From Candidatus Rokuibacteriota bacterium (GTDB lineage: Bacteria > Methylomirabilota > Methylomirabilia > Rokubacteriales > CSP1-6), in the NCBI GenBank assembly GCA_016201575.1, contig JACQCN010000027.1, positions 1-23,762 of the forward strand: a stretch of 23,762 bases of DNA, written 5' to 3'. Shown here in pieces: positions 14,860 to 22,254 of the stretch. The number at the start of each line of letters is the position of its first letter. Position 1 is the first letter of the stretch. Under the pieces are notes generated by a model that had not been told where the DNA came from, made no database searches, and saw only the letters and a list, made by a program, of their open reading frames with translations. A program made the position numbers and the translations under genes.

Positions 14860-16156
14860 TCTCGACGCGGATCATCGTGGTGCGGCTGGCGACCACGTCG
14901 AGGCGGTCGATGGCGGCGAGGGCGGCGCGCATGTCGCGCTCGCTGGCCTCGTGCGTCATCATCACCACGGGCACCGCCTCCGCCACCACCGCGCGCTCCT
15001 TCTGGAGCACGGAGATGATCGAGATGTCGTTCTGCCCGAGGATGCCGGCCACCTGGGAGAGCACGCCCGGGCGGTCGGCCGCCATGACGCGCAGGTAGTA
15101 GGCCGACCGGATGTCGTCCATCGGCACCAGCGGCCGCGTGGGCTGGCCGGCGGCGGGCAGGTCGAAGTGGAGCGCGGGGATCCCGTGCGCGAGCCGGGTG
15201 GCGATCTCGACGGTGTCGGAGAGGACCGCCGACGCCGTGGGCATCTGGCCGGCGCCGCGGCCGTAGAACATCAGGTCGCCCACGCTGTCGCCGGTGATGA
15301 AGACGGCGTTGAAGACACCGGAGACGGCCGCCAGCGGCGAGCTGGCGCGGATCATCGTGGGGTGCACGCGCACCTCGATCCCGCCATCGCTGGCCTTGGC
15401 GATGGCCAGGAGCTTGATCCGGTAACCGAGCTCGCGCGCGTAGGCGATGTCCGGCGCGGTCACCCGCGTGATGCCCTCGGTGTAGATGTCCTTCAGCTCC
15501 ACGTAGGTGCGGAAGGCCAGCGAGGCCAGGATCTGGAGCTTGTGGGCCGAGTCCATGCCCTCGATGTCGAATGTGGGGTCGGCCTCGGCGTAGCCGTGGG
15601 CCTGCGCCTCCTTCAGCACGGCCGAGAAGTCCTCGCCGGCGTCGGTCATCTTCGACAGGATGTAGTTGCACGTCCCGTTGACGATGCCGTAGCAGGAGAG
15701 GATCCGGTTGGCCACCAGCCCTTCCTTGACGGCGCGGATGAGCGGGATGCCGCCCGCCACCGCCGCCTCGAAGGCCAGGGTCACGCCGCGCTGCCGGGCC
15801 GCCTCGTAGAGCTCCGCGCCGTGGTGGGCCAGGAGCGCCTTGTTCGCGGTGACCACGTGCTTGCCCGCCGCCATCGCCCGGAGCACGAACGTGCGCGCGG
15901 GCTCGAGCCCGCCGATCAGCTCGATCACGATCTGGATGGAGGGGTCCTGGAGGACCGCGCCGGCGTCGGCGACCATGGGCAGGCGTGCCAGGTCCAGGCC
16001 CTCGCGCGGGCGCGCGAGGTCGGCGTCGGCGATGGCGGCCAGCGTCAGGCGGGCGCCGGTCCGCTTCTCGAGGATGTCGCGGTGGCTCTGGAGGATCTTG
16101 ACCACTCCGCCGCCGACGGTGCCGAGTCCGAGCAATCCGATCTTGACGTCTCGCAT
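14852..16156 (-). CDS. hom: Homoserine dehydrogenase with C-terminal ACT domain
   Basis: Hom reduces aspartate semialdehyde to homoserine with NAD(P)H. The 434-residue protein has an N-terminal Rossmann motif GLLGLGTVGGG (7-17), VVTANKALLAHHG with K106, GTCNYILSKM (161-170), and YAEADPTFDIEGMDSAHKL with the probable catalytic D202 and K206. An ACT domain at about 351-430 (LRVMAADRPGVLSQVAGIL) predicts feedback inhibition, usually by threonine. The ATG at 16156 has a purine-rich AGAGAGA just upstream. The gap from the aminotransferase gene is 28 nt and thrC overlaps its end, so the three are one transcription unit. Intact and of normal length. Confidence 0.95.
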   Translation of the reverse strand: MRDVKIGLLGLGTVGGGVVKILQSHRDILEKRTGARLTLAAIADADLARPREGLDLARLPMVADAGAVLQDPSIQIVIELIGGLEPARTFVLRAMAAGKHVVTANKALLAHHGAELYEAARQRGVTLAFEAAVAGGIPLIRAVKEGLVANRILSCYGIVNGTCNYILSKMTDAGEDFSAVLKEAQAHGYAEADPTFDIEGMDSAHKLQILASLAFRTYVELKDIYTEGITRVTAPDIAYARELGYRIKLLAIAKASDGGIEVRVHPTMIRASSPLAAVSGVFNAVFITGDSVGDLMFYGRGAGQMPTASAVLSDTVEIATRLAHGIPALHFDLPAAGQPTRPLVPMDDIRSAYYLRVMAADRPGVLSQVAGILGQNDISIISVLQKERAVVAEAVPVVMMTHEASERDMRAALAAIDRLDVVASRTTMIRVENA

Positions 16157-16184
16157 CTGTCTCTCTGATCTCGGGGGCGGTGGG

Positions 16185-17354
16185 CTACCGCGTGAGGTGC
16201 TTGAGCCCGCGGAGCGCCTGCCGGATCCGCTGCTCGTTCTCGACGAGGGCGAAGCGGACGTACCCCTCGCCGTACTCGCCGAAGCCGATGCCGGGCGACA
16301 CGGCGACCTTGGCCTCCTGCACGCAGAGCTTCGCGAACTCGAGCGAGCCCATGACCCGGAACTCCTCGGGGATCGGCGCCCACACGAACATGGTGCCCTT
16401 GGGCTTGGGGACGCTCCAGCCCTGCTTGTTCAGCCCGTCCACCAGCACGTCGCGGCGCTTGCGGTACACGTCGTTGATGGCGCCCACCACCGACTGGTCG
16501 CCCTCGAGGGCGACGATGCCCGCGATCTGGATGGGCTGGAAGACGCCGTAGTCGAGGTACGACTTGATCCGCGCCAGCGCGTGCACCATCTGGCGGTTGC
16601 CGCAGCAGAAGGCCAGCCGCCAGCCCGCCATGTTGTAGGACTTGGTCAGCGAGAAGAACTCCACGCCGACGTCCTTGGCCCCCGGCGCCTCGAGGAACGA
16701 GGGGGGCCGGTAGCCGTCGTAGGCGAGGTCCGCGTAGGCGAAGTCGTGGACGACCATCAGGCGGTGCTCGCGGGCGAAGTCCACGACCCGCTCGAAGAAC
16801 GCGCGGTCCACGCAGGTCGTCGTCGGGTTGTGCGGGAACGAGAGGATCAGCAGCTTGGCCTTGGGCCACGCGAGCTTCGCCGTCTCCTCCAGCCGCGCGA
16901 AGAAGTCCCCGTCCGGGGTGAGCGGCACCGAGCGCAGGTCCCCGCCGGCGATCACCACCGAGTACGAGTGGATCGGGTAGGTGGGGTTGGGGACCAGGGC
17001 GCCGTCGCCCGGCTGCAGCACCGCGAGCGCCAGGTGCGCGAGACCCTCCTTGGCGCCGATCGTGGCGATCGCCTCGGACTCGGGATCGATCTCCACGCCG
17101 TAGCGATCGCGGTACCACTTGGCGATCGCCACCCGGAGCCGCGTGATGCCCCGCGAGGCCGAGTACCGGTGGTTCTTCGGGTTCTGCGCCGCCTCGCAGA
17201 GCTTCGCGACGATGTGCCTGGGAGTGCCCAGATCCGGGTTCCCCATGCCCAGGTCGATGATGTCCTCGCCCCGCGCACGGGCCTTGGTCTTGAGATCATT
17301 GACGATCGCGAAGACGTAGGGTGGAAGGCGCTTGATCCGGTAAAACTCGTCCAT
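16185..17354 (-). CDS. Class I/II PLP aminotransferase, AlaC-like (alanine or LL-DAP type)
   Basis: This 389-residue fold-type I aminotransferase has MGNPDLGTP (37-45), the substrate-side NPT (176-178), [12 protein letters not shown] with D204 and Y207, the PLP lysine K238 in [12 protein letters not shown], and a C-terminal arginine in GYVRFALV. It resembles the glutamate-pyruvate transaminase AlaC and the LL-diaminopimelate aminotransferase family, which cannot be told apart reliably by eye. Position directly upstream of hom and thrC suggests amino-acid synthesis near the aspartate family. A GTG 18 nt upstream is in frame, but the ATG at 17354 is chosen because GAGGAG (17365-17360) lies 5 nt before it. 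It is the first gene of the minus-strand cluster. Confidence 0.88.
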   Translation of the reverse strand: MDEFYRIKRLPPYVFAIVNDLKTKARARGEDIIDLGMGNPDLGTPRHIVAKLCEAAQNPKNHRYSASRGITRLRVAIAKWYRDRYGVEIDPESEAIATIGAKEGLAHLALAVLQPGDGALVPNPTYPIHSYSVVIAGGDLRSVPLTPDGDFFARLEETAKLAWPKAKLLILSFPHNPTTTCVDRAFFERVVDFAREHRLMVVHDFAYADLAYDGYRPPSFLEAPGAKDVGVEFFSLTKSYNMAGWRLAFCCGNRQMVHALARIKSYLDYGVFQPIQIAGIVALEGDQSVVGAINDVYRKRRDVLVDGLNKQGWSVPKPKGTMFVWAPIPEEFRVMGSLEFAKLCVQEAKVAVSPGIGFGEYGEGYVRFALVENEQRIRQALRGLKHLTR

Positions 17355-17374
17355 CGTGTCTCCTCGGCTCACCG

Positions 17375-17380
17375 ATCATA
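17375..17380 (-). promoter_or_regulatory. Candidate -10 box for the aminotransferase-hom-thrC cluster
   Basis: TATGAT on the minus strand (17380-17375) matches five of six -10 bases and stands in a locally AT-richer stretch about 20 nt before the start codon. A 17-nt spacer leads to CCGTCA, a poor -35. If used, the leader is very short and just includes the ribosome binding site. The assignment rests on this weak match only. Confidence 0.35.
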
Positions 17381-17451
17381 CTACAGAAGCCATCATCTGA
17401 CGGAGCGTTAGGACGCACTCGGGAAGCCGGTGCGGGCGCTCGCCGAGCCGG

Positions 17452-17481
17452 TTGACAGGGGGGCCGGCGCGGTGCTAGAAA
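17452..17481 (+). promoter_or_regulatory. Sigma-70 type promoter of the bactofilin operon
   Basis: A perfect -35 TTGACA (17452-17457) is followed after 18 nt by TAGAAA (17476-17481), which is preceded by TGC, giving an extended -10. Transcription would start near 17488 and leave a leader of about 107 nt. The leader contains a possible weak hairpin (GGGGG around 17533 with CCTCC, loop AGAACT). It ends in an ideal ribosome binding site, AAGGAGG at 17583-17589, five bases before the ATG. Confidence 0.65.
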
Positions 17482-17594
17482 GAAGAGAGTACGACCTTCC
17501 GCAGCGCCCAACAATAGAGTGTCTGATCCTCAGGGGGAGAACTCCTCCGGGGTTTTCTGTCAAAGGCAGTGAACCTTAGGTCAAGGAGGCACAG

Positions 17595-18044
17595 ATGCTC
17601 GGCCGTACTGCACCCCAGAAAGCCGCCGCCCCCTCGCCCGCCCAGGAGGACGGGCGGTCGGCCAGCTCCGTCACCCTGCTCACGATCGTCGGCGAGAGCG
17701 CCAAGATGGAAGGGAAGTTCGACATCGCCGACTCGATCCACATCGAGTGCGAGGTGGGCGGTGAGCTGAACGTCGGCGGCCAGCTCGTCATCGGCGAGAA
17801 GGGCGTGGTCAACGCCAACGTGCAGACGGTCGACGCCATCATCCAGGGTGTGTACGAGGGCAACATGGTGGCCACCGGCAACGTCGAGATCACCGCGACC
17901 GGCCGCGTGACCGGCAACATCGAGACCGACTCTCTCGTGATCTCCAAGGGCGGCTTCTTCAACGGCAACGTGATCAAGAAGAACGGCCACGAGAAGGCGC
18001 CGGTGTACCTCGTGGATGACAAGCGGGTCGGCGTGCAGAAGTAG
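17595..18044 (+). CDS. Bactofilin, first of a tandem pair
   Basis: Bactofilins self-assemble into nucleotide-free beta-helical filaments that organise the cell envelope. This 149-residue protein has an unstructured Ala/Pro/Ser-rich tail (1-25), a central right-handed beta-helix domain (about 27-130) with regularly spaced hydrophobic/glycine repeats such as SAKMEGKFDIADSIHIECEV, LVIGEKGVVNANV and ATGRVTGNIETDSLVISKGG, and a short charged C-terminal tail. It has the strongest ribosome binding site in the window. It is separated by 18 nt from a second bactofilin, which carries an identical IGEKGVVNANV segment. The tandem genes look like an old duplication and may form mixed filaments. Confidence 0.93.
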   Translation: MLGRTAPQKAAAPSPAQEDGRSASSVTLLTIVGESAKMEGKFDIADSIHIECEVGGELNVGGQLVIGEKGVVNANVQTVDAIIQGVYEGNMVATGNVEITATGRVTGNIETDSLVISKGGFFNGNVIKKNGHEKAPVYLVDDKRVGVQK

Positions 18045-18062
18045 CGCCGGCCGGCCCCTCCC

Positions 18063-18470
18063 ATGTGGTCGAAGCTCAGGAAACCGGCGGCGGCCCGCAG
18101 CGATCTGACGGCCTTCATCGACGAAGGCTCGGAGATCGAGGGCAAGTACACGTTCACCGGCACCGTCATGGTCAACGGCAAGTTCCAGGGCGAGGTCGAG
18201 ACGCCCGACACGCTGATCATCGGCGAGAAGGGCGTGGTCAACGCCAACGTGCGCGCCGGCACCCTGATCGTCAGCGGCGAGCTGGTGGGCAACGTGGTGG
18301 CGGGTGACCGCGTGGAGCTGAAGGGCGGGGCCCGAGTCTTCGGCGACGTCGAGGCCCCGGTCGTGGTGGTCGAGGAAGGCGTGCTCTTCGAGGGGCACTG
18401 CCGGATGACCAGCGTGAAGCCCGCCGCCCCCGCCAAACCCTCCGACACCGTGGTGGCGCTGAAGCGGTGA
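18063..18470 (+). CDS. Bactofilin, second of a tandem pair
   Basis: This 135-residue protein has a basic N-terminus (MWSKLRKPAAARSD) that could touch the membrane. Its bactofilin beta-helix spans about 15-115, with FIDEGSEIEGKYTFTGTVMVNG, TLIIGEKGVVNANV, GELVGNVVAGDRVEL and GARVFGDVEAP, and is followed by a proline/alanine-rich tail. It shares motifs with the preceding bactofilin but differs in both tails, which suggests distinct partners. The M23 peptidase gene starts 4 nt after its stop, so co-translation is likely. Bactofilin genes next to M23 peptidase genes are known from other bacteria (for example CcmA with Csd1 in Helicobacter pylori), where they determine cell shape. Confidence 0.93.
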   Translation: MWSKLRKPAAARSDLTAFIDEGSEIEGKYTFTGTVMVNGKFQGEVETPDTLIIGEKGVVNANVRAGTLIVSGELVGNVVAGDRVELKGGARVFGDVEAPVVVVEEGVLFEGHCRMTSVKPAAPAKPSDTVVALKR

Positions 18471-18474
18471 CCGC

Positions 18475-19359
18475 GTGAGCCGCCCCCGACGGCTCAACGT
18501 CCTGATCGTTGTCAGTGACGGCTCGCGCCCGCTGCGCTTCGCGTTGCCGCGGTGGGCCGTCGTCGCGAGCGTGAGCGCCGCCGCCGCGGTCGTCTCGATT
18601 CTTGGCGCCTTCCTCGGCGACTACGTCGTCACGCGTGCGCTGGCCCGCGACCCAGCGGTGCTGCGGCAGCGGGTGGCCGACCAGCAGGCGGTCATCGACG
18701 CCTTCCGGCGGCGCGTCGGCGAGATCCGCCTGGAGGTGGCGACGTGGCACGACCTGCACGCGAAGATCTGGGAGCCGTTCGGCCCCGACGCGGGGCCGGC
18801 GCGCGCGAGCAAGGGCATCGGCGGCGCCAGCGCGACCTCGAGCGAGCGGTCCGGCGTGCGCCCGTCGCCGCTCGAGGAGATCGACCGGCTGGCCGAGACG
18901 GTGAACGAGGAAGGCCAGAACCTGCGCGCGCTCGAGTGGCTGATGGGCCGCGCGGGGAAGGCGCTCGCCCTCATGCCCTCGCGCTGGCCCGTGCGCGGCG
19001 CCGTCAACTCCGACTTCGGCAACCGCCTGTCGCCCTGGACCCGGACCGCCGAGTTCCACGGCGGGCTCGACATCGCGGCCGACCGGGGCACGCCGGTCCA
19101 CGCGCCGGCGCCGGGCACCGTGATCTTCGCCAGCGCGCAGTCGGAGTTCGGGCTCACGGTGATCCTCGAGCACGGCCAGGAGATCCGCACGCTCTACGGG
19201 CACCTCTCGAAGGCCCTGGTCACGGCCGGGCAGAAGGTCGAGCGCGGCCACGTGCTCGGGCTCACCGGCAACACGGGCAAGTCCTCGGGCCCGCACCTGC
19301 ACTACGAGATCCTGGTCAAGGGCCAGTCGGTCAACCCCCGCGCTTACATCTGGGACTAG
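18475..19359 (+). CDS. Membrane-anchored M23 (LytM) peptidoglycan endopeptidase
   Basis: This 294-residue protein starts at GTG 18475. A short basic cytoplasmic segment (1-27) precedes one membrane helix (about 28-50). A periplasmic coiled-coil-like region (about 58-165) links to the C-terminal M23 domain (about 172-294). Zinc ligands are present: H195 and D199 in HGGLDIAAD, and H276 in HLHYEI. H274 and the YGHLS loop (241-245) complete the active site. It should cut peptide cross-links in peptidoglycan. Operon position after two bactofilins suggests that filaments localise it, as shown for bactofilin-M23 pairs in other bacteria. It has a complete metal site, unlike degenerate LytM activators such as EnvC. 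Confidence 0.93.
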   Translation: MSRPRRLNVLIVVSDGSRPLRFALPRWAVVASVSAAAAVVSILGAFLGDYVVTRALARDPAVLRQRVADQQAVIDAFRRRVGEIRLEVATWHDLHAKIWEPFGPDAGPARASKGIGGASATSSERSGVRPSPLEEIDRLAETVNEEGQNLRALEWLMGRAGKALALMPSRWPVRGAVNSDFGNRLSPWTRTAEFHGGLDIAADRGTPVHAPAPGTVIFASAQSEFGLTVILEHGQEIRTLYGHLSKALVTAGQKVERGHVLGLTGNTGKSSGPHLHYEILVKGQSVNPRAYIWD

Positions 19360-19360
19360 C

Positions 19361-19475
19361 AGGCCGCTGAAAAAGGCCCGATCAACTCGGGCCTCGCCTC
19401 GCGGCGGGCTCGCAACAGCCTCGCCGACGCCGTTCGGCTCGAACTGCCGTCGTTGGCTCGGTCGCTCCTCCCTGG
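19361..19475 (+). repeat. Intergenic element related to the one at 10720-10890, blocks rearranged
   Basis: AGGCCGCTGAAAAAGGCCC (19361-19379) matches the terminal repeat of the element after lysC. Blocks ACTCGGGCCTCGCC (19385-19398), GCTCGAACTGCC (about 19437-19448) and GTTGGCTCGGTCGCTCCTCC (19452-19471) also recur there, but in a different order. The CGCTCC block is last here and first there. No second terminal repeat is found, so this copy is incomplete or recombined. It starts 1 nt after the M23 stop. Confidence 0.55.
19374..19394 (+). terminator. Hairpin after the M23 gene
   Basis: AGGCCCGA (19374-19381) pairs perfectly with TCGGGCCT (19387-19394) around the loop TCAAC, 15 nt after the M23 stop codon. 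An A-run (19370-19374) precedes it and no T-run follows, so as an intrinsic terminator it would act better on the opposite strand. It lies inside the repeat at 19361-19475. Confidence 0.4.
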
Positions 19476-19567
19476 AGGGCCGGCGCGCGCGCCTCACGCT
19501 CGTCTACGGGGCCCGCGACGAGCGGCACAACAACGCGGTCGTGCTCAAGAAGCTCCTCTCCGCGTAA
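19475..19567 (+). pseudogene. 3' remnant of a DUF488 (YeaO-like) gene
   Basis: In this frame the last 25 codons read LTLVYGARDERHNN followed by AVVLKKLLSA and TAA. That closely matches the C-terminal end of DUF488 family proteins, which typically finish LTLLYAARDxEHNxAVVLxxxL. The rest of the gene is absent; upstream the sequence becomes the intergenic repeat. It appears to be the surviving tail of a gene removed by a deletion or rearrangement involving that repeat. The call rests on recognising the family's C-terminal signature. Confidence 0.6.
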
Positions 19568-19617
19568 AATGCGGCGGCCGGTGCTTGCGCCGAGGCGCCG
19601 GCCCGGAGGACCGCGCC

Positions 19618-20754
19618 ATGCACTTCGACCTCACCGACGACCAGCGCCTCACCCGGGAGATGGTCCGCGCCTTCGCCGAGAAGGAGGTCAAGCCGCGCGC
19701 GGCGGAGATCGACCGGACCGACGAGTTCCCGCGGGACCTCTACCGGCGCCTGGGCGAGCTCGGGTTGCTCGGCATGACGCTCCCGCCCGAGCACGGCGGG
19801 GCGGGCGCCGACACGATGACGTGGGCGATCGTGCAGGAGGAACTGGCCCGCGCCTCGGCGGCCGTCGCCGACTCCCAGCTCCTCGCCAAGCTGATGACCG
19901 ACATGATCTGGCGCAACGGCAGCGAGGCGCAGCGGCGGACGCACCTGCCCACCCTCGCCCGGGGCGAGAAGATCTGCGTCATCGCCCAGACGGAGCCCGG
20001 CGCCGGCTCCGACGTCGCCGGCATCCAGACCACCGCTCGACCGACCGGCGACGGCTGGGTCCTGAACGGCACCAAGCGCTTCATCACCGCGGCCATGGTC
20101 TGCGACCTCGCCGTCGTCGTCGCGACGACGGATCGCGCCAAGGGCGGCGACGGCATCGCGCTGTTCCTGGTGGAGTCCGGCACGCCCGGCTTCTCGCGCG
20201 GCTCGAAGGAGGACATCATGGGCGTGCACGGCCTGGCCACCGGTGAGATGGTGTTCGAGGACTGCCGTATTCCCGCCGCGTCCTTGCTGGCCAGCCCCGG
20301 GGAGGGCTTCAAGCGGGCGATGGTCTCGCTCGACACGGGCCGCATCGGGATGGGCGCGGAGTGCGTGGGCCTGGCCCAGGCCGCGATGGAGGAAGCCATC
20401 GCCTACGCCCGGCAGCGGTCCGCCTTCGGCCAGACGCTGGCCGGCTTCCAGGCGATCCAGTTCATGATCGCGGACATGTCGACCCAGATCGAGGCCGCGC
20501 GCCTGCTCGTGCGGCGGGCGGCCTGGCTGAAGGACCAGGGGCGCTCCGTGGCGCGCGAGGCGGCGGAGGCCAAGCTGTTCGCATCGGAGATGGCGGCCCG
20601 GGTGACCACGGACGCGCTCCAGATCCACGGCGCCTACGGCTACTCGAAGGAGTTCACCATCGAGCGCCTCTACCGAGACGTCCGCGTGTACCAGATCTGG
20701 GAGGGCGCGAGCCAGATCCAGCGGACGGTGATCGCGCGCCGGCTGCTCCGCTGA
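19618..20754 (+). CDS. Acyl-CoA dehydrogenase
   Basis: This 378-residue flavoenzyme of the short/medium-chain acyl-CoA dehydrogenase type oxidises acyl-CoA to trans-2-enoyl-CoA and passes electrons to ETF. It shows the three-domain fold: an N-terminal helical domain (MHFDLTDDQRLTREMVRAFAEKEV), a beta domain with AQTEPGAGSD (123-132) and LNGTKRFITAA (149-159), and a C-terminal helical domain with IHGAYGYSKEF and ERLYRDVRV. E362 in IWEGASQIQ is at the position of the catalytic base. The frame is open upstream, but the ATG at 19618 is chosen because similarity begins there and GGAGGA sits 8 nt before it. No ETF or ligase genes are adjacent, so the substrate is undetermined. Its stop abuts the stop of the convergent gene. 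Confidence 0.93.
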   Translation: MHFDLTDDQRLTREMVRAFAEKEVKPRAAEIDRTDEFPRDLYRRLGELGLLGMTLPPEHGGAGADTMTWAIVQEELARASAAVADSQLLAKLMTDMIWRNGSEAQRRTHLPTLARGEKICVIAQTEPGAGSDVAGIQTTARPTGDGWVLNGTKRFITAAMVCDLAVVVATTDRAKGGDGIALFLVESGTPGFSRGSKEDIMGVHGLATGEMVFEDCRIPAASLLASPGEGFKRAMVSLDTGRIGMGAECVGLAQAAMEEAIAYARQRSAFGQTLAGFQAIQFMIADMSTQIEAARLLVRRAAWLKDQGRSVAREAAEAKLFASEMAARVTTDALQIHGAYGYSKEFTIERLYRDVRVYQIWEGASQIQRTVIARRLLR

Positions 20755-21498
20755 TCAGTGCAGCGCGAAGGCCTGCCAGGCGCTGAAGCTCAGCAGGCCC
20801 GAGTCGGTCGCCTGCCCCACGCGCCAGCGCCAGTGGCGGTGACTCCTCGGCGTGAGCACGCTCGCCGGGATCGTGAAGCCGGCCGACGGGCCCGCGGTGC
20901 CCGGCACGTCCGCGTCGAGCACGTGGCTGAACGGGCCCCGGGGGCTCATGCTCCGCTGGAGCTCGAGGCGATAGAGCGCTTCCGGCCCCGCGCTCGACGT
21001 CCACCGCAGCTCGACCGGGTCCCCGGTCCGCAGTGTCGCGCCCGGCGGGGGCAGCAGCGGCGTCGGCGATCCCCGGTCGGCGCGCGAGACCGGAACCGGG
21101 CGGGCGCGGGTGCCCGCCTTGCGAAGCGCCGCATCCGCCAGCCAGGGCTCGGTGAAGTGCGCCGGCCATCCCACGCCCGCGCGGACCTGCGCGCAGGTGA
21201 CGCGCGAGCCCGGAAACCATGGGGTCCTGGCGCAGCGGGCCTCGAAGGTGTTCGACGCGCCGTCACGCGCCGGGAAGACGACGACCTGGGTGGCGCGGCC
21301 CGTACGCTTCTCGTAGCGGCCGCGGATGCGCACCGGCTCGCGCCCGCACACCGTGGTCCACTCGTATCGCGCCCCGCTCGCGTCGAACCGCGCGCTCACG
21401 ACACGCGGCGGTAGCGCGCAGCCGCGCACGGTGTCGCCGGCTCCGGCGGCGGCCACGAGCACCAAGCCCGTCGCGGCTACCCCGATCGTCGCCCTCAT
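20755..21498 (-). CDS. Secreted protein with C-terminal FN3-like domain, function unknown
   Basis: The 247-residue product starts at ATG 21498. Residues 1-20 (MRATIGVAATGLVLVAAAGA) look like a Sec signal peptide, so it is probably periplasmic or exported. Four cysteines in the mature N-terminal half (C27, C51, C89, C102) could form two disulfides. From about 145 to 247 there is a fibronectin-like beta-sandwich with PPGATLRTGDPVELRWTSSAG, ALYRLELQRSM and a tryptophan-rich HWRWRVGQATDSG strand. I do not recognise a characterised family. The frame stays open upstream of the chosen start without signal-peptide character. It converges on the acyl-CoA dehydrogenase gene with no spacer. Confidence 0.65.
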   Translation of the reverse strand: MRATIGVAATGLVLVAAAGAGDTVRGCALPPRVVSARFDASGARYEWTTVCGREPVRIRGRYEKRTGRATQVVVFPARDGASNTFEARCARTPWFPGSRVTCAQVRAGVGWPAHFTEPWLADAALRKAGTRARPVPVSRADRGSPTPLLPPPGATLRTGDPVELRWTSSAGPEALYRLELQRSMSPRGPFSHVLDADVPGTAGPSAGFTIPASVLTPRSHRHWRWRVGQATDSGLLSFSAWQAFALH

Positions 21499-21660
21499 GG
21501 AAGCGCGGCCCTGCAACCGAGGTGCCAGGCGAAGAAGGCCGCAAGAACACGGGTGTGCCGCACGCGGGCCGGGCCGCGCGCGCGCCGGTGACGTCGCTCC
21601 GCTGACGGCCGGTCGGTCCTCCGTGCCTTCGCGGGCGAGGTCCGGCTCGAGCGCCTCGCG

Positions 21661-22245
21661 GTGACGTTCGCGCTGGGCGGCGGCCTGGTCGGGACCGCGG
21701 GCTGGATTTACTGGTGGCAGCGCGACCGGACGCGGTTCGGCCGGCTCATGATCCGGCGGAAGAACCGGGTCGGCGCGCTGCTCGGCCGTCGGTGGCCGGA
21801 CGCGCCGGTGCGCCGGTTCCTCGACGAGTACCACGAGGGCAAGGCGACGATCCGGCGGAGCCCGGGCGCGTTCTACCGGATGGGCGGCTTGCCGTACCTG
21901 ACGATCGCCTGCGACGTCGTGGCCCTCTGCGTCGTGTTCGTCGCCCTCGACCTCTTCCCGAGCGTCTGGGCGGCGTTCATGGGGTTCGTCCTCGCGATGG
22001 CGGGCTTGGCCGTGGTCAGCGTCCCGGGCGGAGGCGGGAGCTTCGAGGTGATCCTGAGCGCCTACCTGACGAGCCGGGGGCTCGACCAGGCGCAGGCCAT
22101 CGCGGGCGCGATCCTCTACCGGATCGTGGCGTTCTGGCTGCCCGCGTTCGTGAGCCTGTTCCTCTTCGCGCAGTTCCGGCGCCGCACGAAGGAGATCCGC
22201 GCGGTCACCGCCGAGGCGCGGCGCTGTGAGGCCCGCGCGCGCTGA
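21661..22245 (+). pseudogene. 5'-truncated UPF0104/YbhN-like membrane protein
   Basis: Translation from GTG 21661 gives 194 residues. They correspond to the C-terminal part of the roughly 320-residue family. Transmembrane segments lie at about 2-19, 78-99, 102-121 and 141-166, with the conserved VSVPGGGGSFEVIL motif (119-132) and a following YRIVAFWLPAFVSLF helix. The N-terminal half with the NNxLPxRxGE motif, present in the complete relative at 12796-13779, is missing. The frame can be followed upstream only to a stop at 21589-21591. It may be a pseudogene, a fragment produced by deletion, or another assembly gap. A functional short protein is less likely. Confidence 0.6.
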
Positions 22246-22254
22246 CGGCCGCCG

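Noticed and set aside
17488..17594. Riboswitch in the bactofilin leader
   Set aside because: Only a weak hairpin is visible and no known aptamer core is recognised. The downstream genes give no metabolite hint.
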